A DNA stretch of 64,000 nucleotides from Bettongia penicillata ogilbyi (GCA_023548195.1 JAJHZJ010000252.1:1686895-1750894); one strand, 5' to 3'. Shown: positions 23,421-35,495, counted from the first letter of the stretch. Notes: generated from the letters alone by a model not told the origin. Numbers and translations are program-made.

Positions 23421-25531
23421 AAAATTAATTCGTTTTCAATTTTCAACAATCACTTAAGTATGTTTTAAATTTCTCCCCCTCTCTGACTCCTCCCTCCCCA
23501 AGATGGCCTGCAATCTGATATGGGTTCTGTCCATACATTCTTATTAAACACATTTTCACCTTAGTCATGTTGCATAGATTTAAAATGAATGGAAGAAACT
23601 ATGAGAAGAACCAAATCAAACCAAAACATTACAAAAGAGAAAATATTCTGCTTCATTCTGTGTTCTGACTCTATAGTTCTTGCTCTGGATGTGGATGGCA
23701 TTTTGCATCATGAGTCCTTTGGAAATGTTTTAGTTCTTTGAATTGCTGTGAAGGGCAAAGTCTATCAGGAACAGTCCTTGCACACTGTGACTCTTCTCCT
23801 GGTTCTGCTCATTTCACTCAACAGCAGTTCATATAAGTCTTCCCAGGTTTTTATAAAGTCTGCCTGTTCATCTTTTCTCATGGCATATTAGTATTCTATT
23901 ACATTCATGTACCACAATTTGTTCAGTCATTCCCCAACTTATGGGCATCCCCTTGATTTCCAGTTCTTGGCTGCCACAAAAAGAGCTACTATAAATATTT
24001 TTGTACGTGTGGGTCCTTTTCCCATTTTTATGATCTCTCTGGGATACAGCCCTAGAAGCAATAATGCTGGGTCAAAGGGTATAGATATTTTTATAGCTCT
24101 TTGGACATAGTTCCAAATTGCTCTCCAGAATGGTTGGATCAGCTTACATTTCCACCCAAAGTGCATTAGAGCCCCAGTTTTCCCACATCCCCTCCAACAT
24201 CCAACATTTTCCTTTTGTGTCATATTTGCCATTCCTGTTGGTATGATGTGGTACCTCAGAGCTGTTTTGATTTGCATCTCTCTAATCAATAGCGATTTAG
24301 AACATTTTTTCATATGACTATAGATAGCTTTAATTTATTCCTCTGAAAACTGTCTGTTCATATCCTTTGATCATTTACCAATTGGGCACTGACTTACAGT
24401 CTTGTAAATTTGACTCAGTTCTCTATATATTTTAGAAGTGAGGCCTTTATCACAGACACTAGTTGTAAAACTTCTTTCCCAGTTTTTTGTTTCCCTCCTA
24501 ATCTTGGTTGCATTGGCTTTGTCTGTAAAATTATTTTCAATTTAGTGTAATCAAAATTATCCATTTTGCATTTCATAATGTTTTCTGTCCCTTGTTTGGT
24601 CACAAATTCCTTTGTTCTCCATAAATATGACAGATAAAATGTTCCTTGCTCCCCTAATCTGTTTATAGTATCAGCTTATATTTGTATATATATTTATATA
24701 TGTACCCATTTGGACACAGTGTCAGATGTTGGTCTGTGCCCAGTTTCTGCCACACGATTATCCAGTTTTTCCAGAAGTTTTTGTCAAACAGTGAGTTCTT
24801 ATCCCAGAAGCTGGGGTCCTTGGGTTTATCAAACAGTAGACTGCTGTAATTACTGACCACTGTATCTTGTGTGCCTAACATATTCCACAGACCTAACCCT
24901 CTATTTCTTAGCCTGTATCAAGTGGTGATAATTGCTATTTTATAATACAATTTAAGATCTGGTATGGATAAGCTATCTTCTCTAGCATTTCTTTTCATTA
25001 GTCCCCTTGATATTCTGGACCTTTAGGTCTTCCAGATGAATTTTGATATTATTTTTTCTAGCTCTAGAAAATATTTTTCTGATAATTTGAATGGTATGGT
25101 ACTGAATAAGTAAACTAATTTAGGTAGAATTGTAATTTTCATTGTGTTAGCTTGGCCTACTGATGAGCAACTGATGTTTTTCCAATTACTTAGATCTGAC
25201 TTTATTTATGTGAAAAGTGTTTTGTAACTATGTTCATATAGTCCTTGGGTTTGTTTTGACAAGTAGACTCCCAAATATTTTATGGTGTGTGCAGTACTTT
25301 TAGTGGGATTTCTCTTTCTATCTCTTGCTGTTGAGCTTTGTTAGCAACAGATACAAATGCAGATGATTTATTTATGTGGGTTTATTTTGTATCCTGCAAC
25401 TTTGCCAAAGTTGTTTATTATTTCAAGTAATTGATTCTCAAGGATTCTCATCATATCATCTGCAAAGAGTGATGACTTAGTTTCTTCTTTGCCTATTCTA
25501 ATTTCTTCAATTTCTTTTTCTTCTCTCATTT
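23421..25531 (-). mobile_element. 5'-truncated L1 (copy D)
   Basis: This is the reverse of an L1 3'UTR and ORF2 C-terminal half. Readable minus-strand segments include 'MKKCSKSLLIREMQIK' and 'NVGCWRGCGKTG' (23,939-24,313), typical of the L1 ORF2 C-terminal region with its conserved Cys and Trp. It breaks off near 25,531. Flanks 'ctcatttt' (23,405) and 'ctcatttt' (25,532), each continued by T/A-rich sequence, may be a degraded target duplication. Confidence 0.8.
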
Positions 25532-25904
25532 CTCATTTTCTACATTAAAAAAATGAGTCACGCAGAGACAAAGAAAGTTACACGGTATTATGCAATAAAC
25601 TTAAGATGGAAAAGAATGATCACCTTTTGGCTCTGAGAGGTTCGTGCTCTTTCCATTGACCTCTCTATTTTAGGCATGTGCTTGTGCTTTTACTATTCTT
25701 TTGGGTTTCTGATGCAGTTTATTTAAGAAAGTATTACTTTATGTAATTTTAGAATTAAAAGTCATTGGAATAATAAAATCATGCAACAAGTTAGAAGAAT
25801 TTGTAAGTGATCAAGGGCATTTTTGTCAGAAACCAGATTCCAAAAATGTGTAACGTCACACATTGGAAATTCTAACAGAGTTATAGCCATATGTATTATA
25901 TGTA

Positions 25905-26727
25905 TAGACGTACCTCAGAGATCTTGTGGACTTGGTTCCAGACTACCGCAATAAAGCAAATCTTGCAAGAAAGCAAGTCATGCATAGCTTTTGGTTTCCC
26001 AGTGCATATAAAAGTCATGCTTTCACTATCCTGTAGTCTATTAAGGGTACAATAGTATTGCATCTAACAAATATACATACTTTAATTTTATAACACTTTA
26101 TTGATTAAAAATAATGCCAACCATCATCTGAACCTTCATAGAGCCGTAATCTTTTTCCTAGTGGAAGATCTTGCCTCGATGTTGATGACTGCTGACCCCT
26201 CAGGATGGTAGTTGCTGAGGGTTGGGGTGATTGTGGCAATTTGTTAAAATAAGACAACAACGAAGTTTGTTCTATTGATTGACTCTTCCTTTCACTTGCA
26301 CACTGAGAAGCCATCGCACGGCTATTAATTGGCCTGGTTTCAATATTGTTGTGTCTTAGGGAATTGGGAGGCCTTAGAAGAAGGTGAGGGATGGGGAATG
26401 GACAATTAGAGGAGCAGTCCCAATGTTGGCCCATAATATTTATCAATTAAATTCATGATCTTATATGATCGTGGTACCCCAAAACAATTATTATAGAAAC
26501 ATCAAAGCTCACAGATCACCATGGTAGATATAATAATAATGAAAAAGTTTGAAATATTGTGAGAATTACCAAAATGTGACACAGAAACATGATGTGAACA
26601 CATGCTGTTGGGAAAATGGTGCTGATGCAGAGTTGCCACAAACCTGCAATATGTAAAAAAAAAACCCCAAGAATCACTTATCTGTGAAGTGCAATGAAGC
26701 AAAGAGTAATAAAATAAGGTATGCCTG
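25905..26727 (-). mobile_element. Tigger1-like internally deleted DNA transposon
   Basis: The ends 'tagacgtacctcagagat' and 'ataaggtatgcctg' are inverted copies, each flanked by TA (25,903-25,904 and 26,728-26,729), the target used by Tc1/mariner and pogo elements. Inner segments such as 'ttggttccagactaccgcaa' and 'tatagcttttggtttcccag' in outline follow the human Tigger1 consensus as I recall it. Full Tigger1 is near 2.4 kb and this copy is 823 bp. The join lies at 'gactcttcctttcac' (26,281-26,295), a word that occurs in both parts of the full element. This suggests deletion by recombination between short direct repeats. Confidence 0.85.
26105..26446 (-). pseudogene. fused N- and C-terminal ends of a Tigger1-type transposase
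   Basis: The minus-strand frame is 113 codons. An internal Met near 26,314 begins MASQCASERKS, which resembles the start of the Tigger1 transposase. The frame then runs straight into 'TSLLSYFNKLPQ' and 'STSRQDLPLGKRLRL', which resemble its C-terminal tail. The DNA-binding helix-turn-helix part and the DDE catalytic domain are gone, so it cannot transpose. The frame is open through the join. Whether it is ever translated is unknown. Open state may be chance, given its short length. Confidence 0.6.
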
Positions 26728-26729
26728 TA

Positions 26730-27600
26730 TAGCAATGTTCCTCCATAATCCATTTGATTCATCTAATAAAGCCATTTTAAAAGAAGTCAAAAGCATTCAA
26801 CTAGTGGGGAAAGTCTATTTTTAGAAAATCGTAAGGAATCTGTTATTGCCATGAAAAAAGACCCAAAGTGAATACTTGAGACAGATTTTCAGGAAGAAAC
26901 AGGGCAAAGGTGACAAGAAAAGGAAAGAGACTTTGAGAGATGGGAACTAAAAAATAGGCCTTCTTTCCTAGGAGATTAGGTTGGGAAGGCAAGGTAAGAA
27001 AAGATAAAGAAGAGAAAATAAGAATGAGAGAAAAGATGAAAAGAAAGAAAGATATTGGCGAATGTTCATATGAATAAAAAGATTCAGAAATTAGGGTGAT
27101 GGAATCGGATCAAGAATAATGATTTTAATAAGCAAGAAGAAAGAGAGAAATGATTGAGGAACACACTGAGAGGACAGAGTCCGTAACAGGAAACAAAGCA
27201 AGACGTTACAGGGTCCTCTGAAAAAAGAAGGGGGAGGGAAAACGCTAGAAAAAATAATAAGAGCAGTTGTCAAAGAAAACTTTAAAATGCTAAAGGTGAA
27301 AGGCTATTAAAATTACCAACAAATACAAGGGTGGCTATGCCTAGAAGCTTAAAAGAACAAACTCAGGATTGGTTATTCCAAAGATTAGATGATACACTAT
27401 CTCATAAGTCAGCAGCTTTTCAAAAGTGGTACACCCAGCTTCCCACCTCTTTTCTTCTGGGGTTCTGGCAAAGGAGGACAGGGTGGCTGGTCTCTGATTC
27501 TAATGAGTGAGGTAGGGAAATTTCCTTATCTCTTTTCTTTAATATTTCTAACAGATCACTGATGGTAAGTCCATAATCATGCTTCAAATTACTTTACTTT
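26730..27600. other. unassigned purine-rich sequence
   Basis: A-rich and GA-rich stretches (26,830-27,270) may be remnants of an L1, but no diagnostic motif is seen. Confidence 0.35.
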
Positions 27601-29170
27601 TAAAAAATAAGTTTTAATTAATATCTTCTGTTTTTCATATCAATGTAGTTATCCCTAGCATCCCTTCCTTTGTCTCTCCCATAAAGCCATCCTATATAAC
27701 AAAAAAAAATTAGAGAGAGAGATAAAAAGAGAGAGAGAAGAGAAGAGAAGAGGAGAGGAGAGGAGAGGAGGGGAGGGGAGGGGAGGGGAGAGGAGAGGAG
27801 GGGAGGGGAGGGGAGAGGAGAGGAGAAGAGAAGAGATAGAGATAGAGAGAGATCAGCACAACTAATCAATACCTTGGTATACACTGTGTAACACCTGTGG
27901 ACTTCCCATCTCCATGAAAGAGCATATTGGAGGTGTCCTCTCACATATGCTCATTTGAGTCATGTTCGATCTTTATAGCTTTATTACATACATTACATTT
28001 GATTTTTTACTTGCGATTGTTCTTTCAATTTCTATTGTAATTATTGTATATAATAATTAAACATCTTATGGTATAGATACATAATAACAATTCAATATAT
28101 TATATTATGTACCCCTATATTGTGTACAACACCAGACACACATACACACACACACGCACTGTATTCTTGGCTCTGCTTACTACTTAACTTTGAATCAGTT
28201 TCTATAGATCTTCCATGCTTCTCTGTTCATCATACACATCATTTCTTATGGCATAGTAGGCTTCTATTTTATCCATGTACTGTAATTTGTTTAACCACAA
28301 TCTAATCGATGGGCATCTACTTTGTTTCCAATTCTTTGCTAACCCAAAAAGTGTTTCTATAAATATTTTGTTGTATGTGGGAACATTCTTATTGATGGTT
28401 TTCCTGGGCTATAAGCCCAATAATAGAGATTCTGGTTCAAAGGGTGTGGACATTTTAGTCACTTTATTTGCATGATTCAGATTGCTTCCCAAAATGGTTA
28501 AACCATGTCATTGCTACAGCAATAATGTGTAAGTGTACCTATCACTGCACAACCCCTCCAACACTGATGATTGCAATTTTTTTTTGCCATTTTTGCCAAT
28601 TTCCAAGGTGAGAGGTAAAACCTCGGGGCTGTTTTGATTTATATTTTTCTTATTCTTGATTTTGAGCATTTTTTCATATGGTTGTGAATACTTTGCAGTT
28701 CTTTTATTGAGAAGCATTTATTCATATCCTTTGATCAACTATCTATTAAGAGATGGCACACACATTTTACATATATGTACATATATGCAACTATTTTATA
28801 TGTGTATGTATATATATATGTATATATATGATATAGATGTATGCGCATCTTGAATACCACACCCTTATCAGAGAAATTTGATGCAGATTTTTTTTGTCAT
28901 ATCACCATTCTCCATCTTATACTGGGATTTTTTTTCTTTGGTAGTTTCTTTATAGCTAGATGTATTTCCTTTTCTGCGTTTTGGTTATTTAAGATTTCTA
29001 TCTGGCCTTCTGAGAGTTTGAAGATGTTGTAGTTTGGAAGATATTCTTGTATTTCTTTTGTGTTCTCAGTTTTGTTTACATATAACTATGTGCAATGTAT
29101 TCTCGTTTTCCTTTTATTCCTTTTGATTTCATTGTAATTTCATCTTGTTCATTTGCTATTTTATTGATTT
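27601..29170 (-). mobile_element. old L1 3' half, reverse
   Basis: Blocks keep L1 order on the minus strand: a T-rich 3' end, 'tctgcttactacttaacttt', 'tttgtttaaccacaatctaa', 'gtttctataaatattttg', 'ggttcaaagggtgtggac' and 'tcatatcctttgatcaacta'. The same landmarks occur in copies B-D. Divergence is high. Confidence 0.65.
27713..27853. repeat. (GA)n / GGAGA purine microsatellite
   Basis: About 140 bases of pure A/G in 'gaga', 'gagga' and 'gggga' units. The reverse frame (Ser/Pro/Leu-rich) is an artefact. Confidence 0.95.
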
Positions 29171-29179
29171 GATATTTTT

Positions 29180-29440
29180 GCCTTCTTTTAAAAAAATATT
29201 TTATTTATTTTAACCAGTTAGGATTTGCCTTCTCAATCTTCTGTACCCACCCCACCCACATACAATTAAGAACACACCTAAAAAAACCCAAAACCCATTA
29301 CAAAGATGTATAGTCAATCAAAATAAATTTCCACATTGACCATGTCTAAGTATTTTTGTCACCTATTGCATTCTGAGTCCTTCGTCTCTCTACCAGGAGA
29401 TAGGTAGTATGTTTCATCATTACTGGAATCCTGGTTGGTT
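29180..29440 (-). repeat. L1 3'UTR fragment, reverse
   Basis: It starts with 'ttttaaaaaaatattttatt', then 'aaaacccattacaaagatgt', and runs to 'ggtagtatgtttcatcatta'. This is the order of an L1 3'UTR of a somewhat different subfamily. Confidence 0.5.
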
Positions 29441-29580
29441 ATTTTTCCTAAGACACTTACAGCTATGTGACCCTGGACAAGTCATTTAACCCTTTTGGGC
29501 TCAATTTTCTCATCTGTAAAAGGAGCTGGAGAAGCACATGGCAAATCCAATTCTTCGAAAAGATGAATGAAATTGATTAA
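29441..29580 (+). repeat. CORE-SINE 3' fragment with RTE-type tail
   Basis: 'agctatgtgaccctggacaa', 'tcatttaacccttttgggc' and 'ggagctggagaagcacatgg' follow the SINE family seen complete at 56.2 kb. Confidence 0.75.
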
Positions 29581-30045
29581 TCTTTAGCTAATTAGATTAA
29601 AAAGAAGAGGATATCTGAACCCTATCATCATTAATGTTCACAGAGGGAGTCCAATTAGAAAGGGCCTGGGAGTGGTTCTGTTATGTCTTGATAATCTTAA
29701 GAGCAGAATGGAAAAAGGGGAAATGGAATATATTGGGGACAAAAGAGGAAGAAGTGAAAAGAAAGTTATGGAAAATAATCTCATAATCAGCATCTACAAG
29801 TAGATATCTATACAAATAAAGAGGAGGAAGTAAAGGGGATTGACTGGCACTTGAACTTCATATTCATCTGAAATGGTTTAAATAAGTCAGAATTACACAC
29901 ATACACACACACACAGAGTTGGGTACAAAAATTCATTTCACGCAACAGGAAAATAAGAGAGAAAGAATATAAGTAAATATGGAGAATTAGAGTGAGTATA
30001 GATTAAGGGGGGGACCAGCCAGACAGCCAGTCAAGAAATATTTAT
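29581..30045. other. unassigned A-rich sequence
   Basis: No family is recognised. A short (CA)n lies at 29,897-29,914. Confidence 0.4.
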
Positions 30046-30128
30046 TTTGTTCAGTCTTCTTTGACTCTTCATGACCTCATTTTGAGTTTTCTTATCAAAG
30101 ATACTGAAGTGGTTTTCCTTGTCTCCCT
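30046..30128 (-). repeat. SINE tail (BovB/RTE-like), reverse
   Basis: 'tgactcttcatgacctcatt' and 'aaagatactgaagtggtttt' are the reverse of the SINE 3' tail seen at 61.8 kb. Its resemblance to BovB 3' ends is recalled from that family. Confidence 0.7.
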
Positions 30129-30129
30129 A

Positions 30130-30285
30130 CCCCCTGCTTTTGACCTTCCTTTCCTATCTTGTCTTGCACCATTAGATTGTAAGCTCCTTGAGGACAGAGA
30201 CTATATTTACTTTTCATGTCTGTAACTCTAGAGCTCAGCTTATTGCCTGGGATATAGTACGTATTTAATAAATAATTGAGCAGCT
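30130..30285 (+). repeat. L2 LINE 3' end
   Basis: 'attgtaagctccttgaggac', 'agagctcagcttattgcctg' and 'tagtacgtatttaataaat' follow the L2 3' end. Confidence 0.75.
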
Positions 30286-30294
30286 AGGTGGCTT

Positions 30295-31640
30295 TTAGTT
30301 TCATTTATCATGTCTATATAATTGTTTCCAATTTATCTATTTCTCTTCTAAATTTAACATCTCTTTTGTGCTTATTTTATTGTTGGCTTTCTAATTTTTA
30401 AAAATTTGTATTTGGTTAATTAATCCTCTCTTTTTCTATTTTCTCTATATTTGTGAGAATATGATTCCTCCCAATCCCCCCATGCTTTAGCCCCGTCTCA
30501 GAAATTTTTATATATTGTTGTATCATCATTTTCTTTTGCATAATTATTGATTGTCTTTATGATTGACTCTTTGATCCACTCATTATTGGAACAGCTAGGT
30601 GGAGTAGTGGATAGAGTGGTAGGCCTGGAAGTCAGGAAGATCTAAGTTCAAACAGGATCTCAGATACTTGCTAGCTGTGTGACTCTAGGCAAGTCACTTA
30701 ACCTCTTTTTGCCTCAGTTCCTTTCTCCATAACATAGGGATAATACTCTGTAAAACAGGGATAATAATAATAAATGCCTCCCAATTATCAATTGTGATAA
30801 TAATTGTAGATTACTAACTACAGGGCTTAGCACCTACTAAGTACTACATAAATGTTAGCTTAGGACTTCACTGTTAAGTGTCCTCTTGAGTCTGTGTCTT
30901 TTGTATGTGGTCCCTGAACCAATGACTATTTTTATTGTTGTGGTCTGTAAAGGATGTACTTATTATTTTTGCCTTTTAAAATTCATTTGCAATATTGTTG
31001 TGCCTTAATACATGGTCATATTGTATAAAAGTTCCATGTGGTGCTGAGAAAATATGCATGTTTTTGCAGCTCCATTTAGAAGATAACTCAAGTCTTTTAG
31101 CTCTAGTTTCTCTAGCAATTTTCAGTTCCATATTTTCCCTTTTGTTTATCTTTCTGTTAGACTTATCCAAAATTGAGAGAGGGGTGTTGAAGTCTCTGTC
31201 ACTATTGTTTTGCTTGTTGTATCTTTGTATAGTTCAGTTAATGTTTCCTTTATGAATTTGAAGGCTGAGGCCATTGGAGTAGAAAATTTATTATTGAGAT
31301 TAGCTTGTTGTCTATGGCGCCTTTCAGCATAATGTAATTTCTTTGTTTATCCCTTTTTGTTTTTTGACTGTTTGTTTTCATGTCAGATAGCATGATTATA
31401 ACTCTTGCTTGGGTTGGCTTCACTTGATGCTTGGTAAATTTTTTCCATCTCCTCATTTTGTGTGTGTGTGTTTATACAGGGTTTTGTTTTCCTATCCAGT
31501 CTGTAAATCTTTTTCATGTTATTGGATTGTTTAGTCCATTTACATTTAAAGTTATGTGAGTTAGGTTTCTATTTTTCTTCATTTGTTTCTAATACTGTGG
31601 TTATCATTTCCCCCATCTTCTCATGTGACTATCTTTCACC
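30295..31640 (-). mobile_element. old L1 ORF2 N-terminal region, reverse, split by a SINE
   Basis: Both sides of a SINE (30,592-30,868) carry reverse L1 ORF2. Landmarks are 'tgactctttgatccactcat', 'ggggtgttgaagtctctgtc', 'atggcgcctttcagcataat' and 'tagtccatttacatttaaag'. This is the start of ORF2 (endonuclease) and the beginning of the reverse-transcriptase region. The minus-strand frame at 31,250-31,456 reads 'QRNYIMLKGAID', matching the conserved 'HYIMxKGSI' part of L1 endonucleases. Confidence 0.75.
30592..30868 (+). repeat. complete CORE-SINE
   Basis: Head 'acagctaggtggagtagtgg', 'gaagtcaggaagatctaagt', CORE 'tgtgactctaggcaagtcac' and a MIR-like 3' part 'gggcttagcacctactaagt'. It is nested in the reverse L1. 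Confidence 0.9.
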
Positions 31641-33475
31641 TACCAGAAAATGCAGAAGTAAATGAAAAAAATATATTCTTTAAAGCAATATTGTTTCAAG
31701 ATGCAGCCTTGGATGACATATGCTGCAAATCTGAGCTTAACCATAGATGAAAAAAGATAGCTGCTCAATAATAAAGAAATGTTTGAAACATTCTTAGAAA
31801 GAAAACCAGATATAAAGAGGTAATTTACTTCTCAAATATCAGAAATATAGGAGAGGAATTTACTTGACTAATAGAGGTGAAAAAGAGATGGGAAGATTAA
31901 AATAATCAGATAAAAGCAGGAAAGAAAAAGGAATTAATAAACAAAACTCCAAAAGGAAAGAGTAACAAAAAGGAGGGTGAAGAAAAGATAGTCAGTGAGA
32001 ATAGAGCCACCTTATAGAAGATTAAGCTAAAGTAACTGAAGATTAAAAATAATGTAAAATAAATAAATACAATTAATTGAAAGTAATTACATTGAAATAA
32101 ATATGAAAGAACTAAAAATAAAATTTAAGATTAAAAATGAAGGAGAGAGTAATTGCTCATATTTGGGCCATGCCACATGAATAAAATTACCAATGGATAA
32201 CTTATAAACCCAGAAAAAAATAGTAACAAAATTTATCAGAGGAACAAAATCTCTAGGGAAATCATTTTAAAGTGTGGGAAGAAAGAAGGGCTAATAAACT
32301 GCACCTCAGACTATTATTACAAAGCATCAAAATTGTTTGATACTTGTTAAAAAATGGAAAAGTGGATCAATAGAACGGATTGAACATATAACATATAGAA
32401 ACAAACAAACAAAACACAATGTTTGATAAACCCAAAGACCCAAGCTCCCGGATAAGATTCATCACTGGACAACAATTGCTAGGGAAACTGGAAAACAGAC
32501 TGAAAGAAATTAGGTTTAAACTGAGACTTCCCACCAAATACCATAATAAACTCCAAATGAGTATATGACCTTGATATAAAAGATCATCTTATCAAAAAGG
32601 GAAAGAGATGCCTTCTACAATTCTGTTTGGTGAATGAACTCTTCACCAAGGAAGCAATAGAGAGGATTACAGGAAATAAGATGAATAATTTTGATTAACA
32701 TTGAAAAGCTTCTGCTCAAATAAAATCAATGCAATTAAAGTTAGAAAGGAAATGGTTAACTGGAAAAATTCTTTTCCAGCAAAATATCTATTATATAATT
32801 CATATAATAATAGCTAACCTTTATAAGAAGTTTATTAAAAAATATAATAATAAAAGTCATTTCCTAATAAGAAATCATCAAGATATAAAGAGGCAAAGGG
32901 TAAACTATAACCCATCAACAAGTATATGGAAAACATGCTCCAAATTATACATAGTAAGAGAAGTGAAAATCAAATCAAATTTGAGGTTCCATCCCTTACC
33001 CAATAAAGTTGGCAAAGATGACCCAAAAAAATCACAATTGTTGTAGTGGGAAGGCAAGAACTCTAATATACTATTGTTGGATCTGTGAATTGGTTCAGCC
33101 ATGATGAGAAGTAATTAGGAATTAGGCCCCTAAGTCTTTTACCCGGGTTACCTTATGACCTAGAAATAACCACTGCTAGGCGTGTACCTCCAGGAGACGA
33201 TGAGAAGAGGAAAAGGACACGTAGACACAAAAATAGTCTTATCAGCACTTTTTTATTATAGAAAACATTTGAAAGCTTTATGGGTGACTATAAATTAGAG
33301 AATAACTGTACAAAACAAGATATATGAATGCAATTGAATGATGAATGGAATGGTTTCAGAGAAACTTGGAATGACTTGTGTGAACAGATTATAGAATGCT
33401 GAGAACCAGAAAAATCTACCTATCAATAGGGTATTTTAACTGCAAAACATTCTCCTAAAAATAAAGTTGGGTTAA
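31641..33475 (+). mobile_element. old L1 with ORF1 end joined to ORF2 C-terminal part (copy J)
   Basis: About 31,690-31,830 follows the end of L1 ORF1 ('cagatataaagagg' in place of the usual 'agctgaataaaaaatttga'). An A-rich inter-ORF stretch comes next. From about 32,230 the sequence is the C-terminal half of ORF2, with 'tgtttgataaacccaaagac', 'aattaggtttaaactgagac', 'aaagcttctgctcaaataa' and a 3'UTR-like end. The ORF2 N-terminal region is absent between them. Divergence is high, so the exact join cannot be placed. Confidence 0.6.
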
Positions 33476-33479
33476 AATA

Positions 33480-33774
33480 AAAATCAAATTTTATACTGAT
33501 ATTGTAAAATACAGTTTCATGTATTATATAGATCATGCTTAAAATAATGTCATTTTAGAGAAGGCAATCTTAGAAATCAACCCTCTCATCAGACAATAGG
33601 ATGTGAAAGATACTTACTCTGGCTTTTTTTCTGTTCTTTCTATCACATTGGTCGGCAAATTGTGGCAATTACATTCAAGGTGATATATGAAATTATTTTG
33701 AGGACCAGAACTGGACCTCTAGTTATCCTCTAGTTTAATCTCTTCTAGAAGATTCTGAAGATTTCCTGAAAGGA
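33480..33774. other. unassigned sequence
   Basis: A possible hAT-like end 'ggtcggcaaattgtggcaat' at 33,650 is seen without a partner. Nothing else is recognised. Confidence 0.35.
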
Positions 33775-34262
33775 TAAAATGCTGGACGCTGAAGTCCTCT
33801 CTAGAGTTGAACGACTAAACATTCAAACTATTGCAGAGCACCACCCAGATGGGCTGGCCACAGTTCAAATGCCAAATGCACACTTACCCAAAAGACTGTT
33901 TTACAGAGAACTTGCACAAGATAAGTGCTCACATGGTGATCACAAAAAGAAGTGTAAGAATATTCTCAAGGTATCTCTGAAGAACTTTAATATTGATTGG
34001 GAGTCATGAGAAACACTGGCATGGTCTGCTCTCATCAAAGAAGATGCTGCGTGAGCAAAGCAGAATCAGAAAAGGCCAAAAGAAATGTGAACTGGGCAAA
34101 TCCAGAGCCATTTCTACTCTAAATGTTCTAATGGACCACCGGTGCCTGATCTGGGGTAGCGCCTTCCAAACTCATGTACGTACTGCATTGTACTGCTGTA
34201 GACAAACACACCATGCCCTGACTCCAACATTGTGATGTCTAGTCTTCTTCAAAAATGAAACA
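33775..34262 (+). mobile_element. C-terminal end of a non-L1 LINE reverse transcriptase
   Basis: The forward frame at 33,779-34,009 ('HLPKRLFYRELAQDKCSHG', 'ILKVSLKNFNID') resembles the region after the reverse-transcriptase domain in RTE/Jockey-like elements, usually 'RLPKRLLYGEL..GKR..GG' and 'LKASLKxFxID'. A second frame (33,993-34,235) continues it with 'QSRIRKGQKKCELGKSRAIS' and a decayed Cys/His finger 'HRCLIWG..FQTHVR'. The upstream 'RLRWAGHV' motif is corrupted. The end 'gatgtctagtcttcttcaaa' matches reversed tails at 11.22 and 35.52 kb. The clade is uncertain. Confidence 0.6.
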
Positions 34263-35365
34263 TGAGCAATAGGAGTTTAACTTCTGGTTGAAACTGCATA
34301 GTGGACAAGTTTTGTCTTTTCCCGTCTCCTCTCAGCATCAACTGGTAGTTTGAATAAACAAGCTACATGCAGGAAGAGGTGACCCTGCCCTTCCCATATA
34401 ACACAGCACCATAGGGAGCTGTCAGTACAAGCAAGAAAACAAGGCCAGAGGACTCTAGGAAAAGCAGCTGGGAACTAACTGTTCCCAATCCCTGCTGCTG
34501 AGAGAGTAATTGAAAATATTATAGAAATGACGGAGAGAGTCAGAGCGTTCACAATATCCCTGGTCTGTAAAGACAGGCCAGTTTGCTCTGGGAGAGTCAG
34601 GTTAAGGATTGCAGCATTATTGGGGTGCATTTCACAGGTAGCAAGTAGGGATGAAGGGGGAGAACCACTCTTGGTGGTTTCCGATTCCCATTGCTACGGT
34701 TCCTGCAGGATACCCCTGTCTTTTTTTGTGGGATTTGTCACCCTGGAGGTTAGTGTCATCTGTGTGTTTCCAGCAGAATGGAGATTTCTAGGGAGAAATT
34801 GGACTCATTTTTACTTTTATGTGGGTTGCAGGAGTGAGCCAACGACATGACCCCAGATTCTCCAGCTCACAACAGGAATCGGCCCTTGGTGATCGCTGGC
34901 TCTACACTTCGGTTGCTCAGAATGTAGTTTAGAATGCCTGCATTCAGTTTCTGGCTTTTCCCCACCTCACAACTGGGAGTTAGTATCAGAGAAAGAAGGC
35001 AGTTTCTTCACAGCATCCCTCTCGTCTTCCCCTTTTCCCATTTCCTAGTACTATCCTCTCTTTCCTTCTCCATCTTCCCTCTCTTTGTTTTATCTTCTAA
35101 ATAACTAATCCCAGTTGTATTATTAACAGATCATTGAGACGTTGGCTGAAATTGGCTTAAGATATCAAGATCCCTCCCTGGGATAATTTGCATTTTAAAG
35201 TGGAATTTTTTTTTTAAAGGAATTGAAGGCCCTTCCAGAACCAAAGGAATGAAACGATTATTGTGGAATAATATGTAGTAAATTTTATATTTTGTGGTCA
35301 TTTTTAACTTGTTTATTATAAAATAGTCCTAGATAAGTTTATGAAATAAAAATGCCTTTTTTTCT
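34263..35365. other. unassigned sequence
   Basis: No repeat is recognised. A forward frame of 107 codons (34,527-34,850) shows no known domain. Confidence 0.4.
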
Positions 35366-35367
35366 GA

Positions 35368-35485
35368 TGAATGAATAAAAAAAAACCCTTATTAAGCACC
35401 TATTCTATACCAGGTACTGTCCAGGTCTGAGGGGACACAGACAAAAGTGACACTCCTTTCTCTCATGAAATTTACATTCTAGTGG
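35368..35485 (+). repeat. SINE/L2-related fragment ('tattaagcacctattc' type)
   Basis: 'cttattaagcacctattcta', 'ccaggtactgtccaggtctg' and 'gaaatttacattctagtgga' match the family at 713 and 55,425. Confidence 0.75.
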
Positions 35486-35495
35486 AGGAAATAAT

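Noticed and set aside
30592..30700. tRNA gene
   Set aside because: The tRNA-like head with A- and B-box words belongs to the SINE, as at many other sites here.
33650..33670. hAT end 'ggtcggcaaattgtgg'
   Set aside because: No matching second end or 8-base duplication was found nearby.
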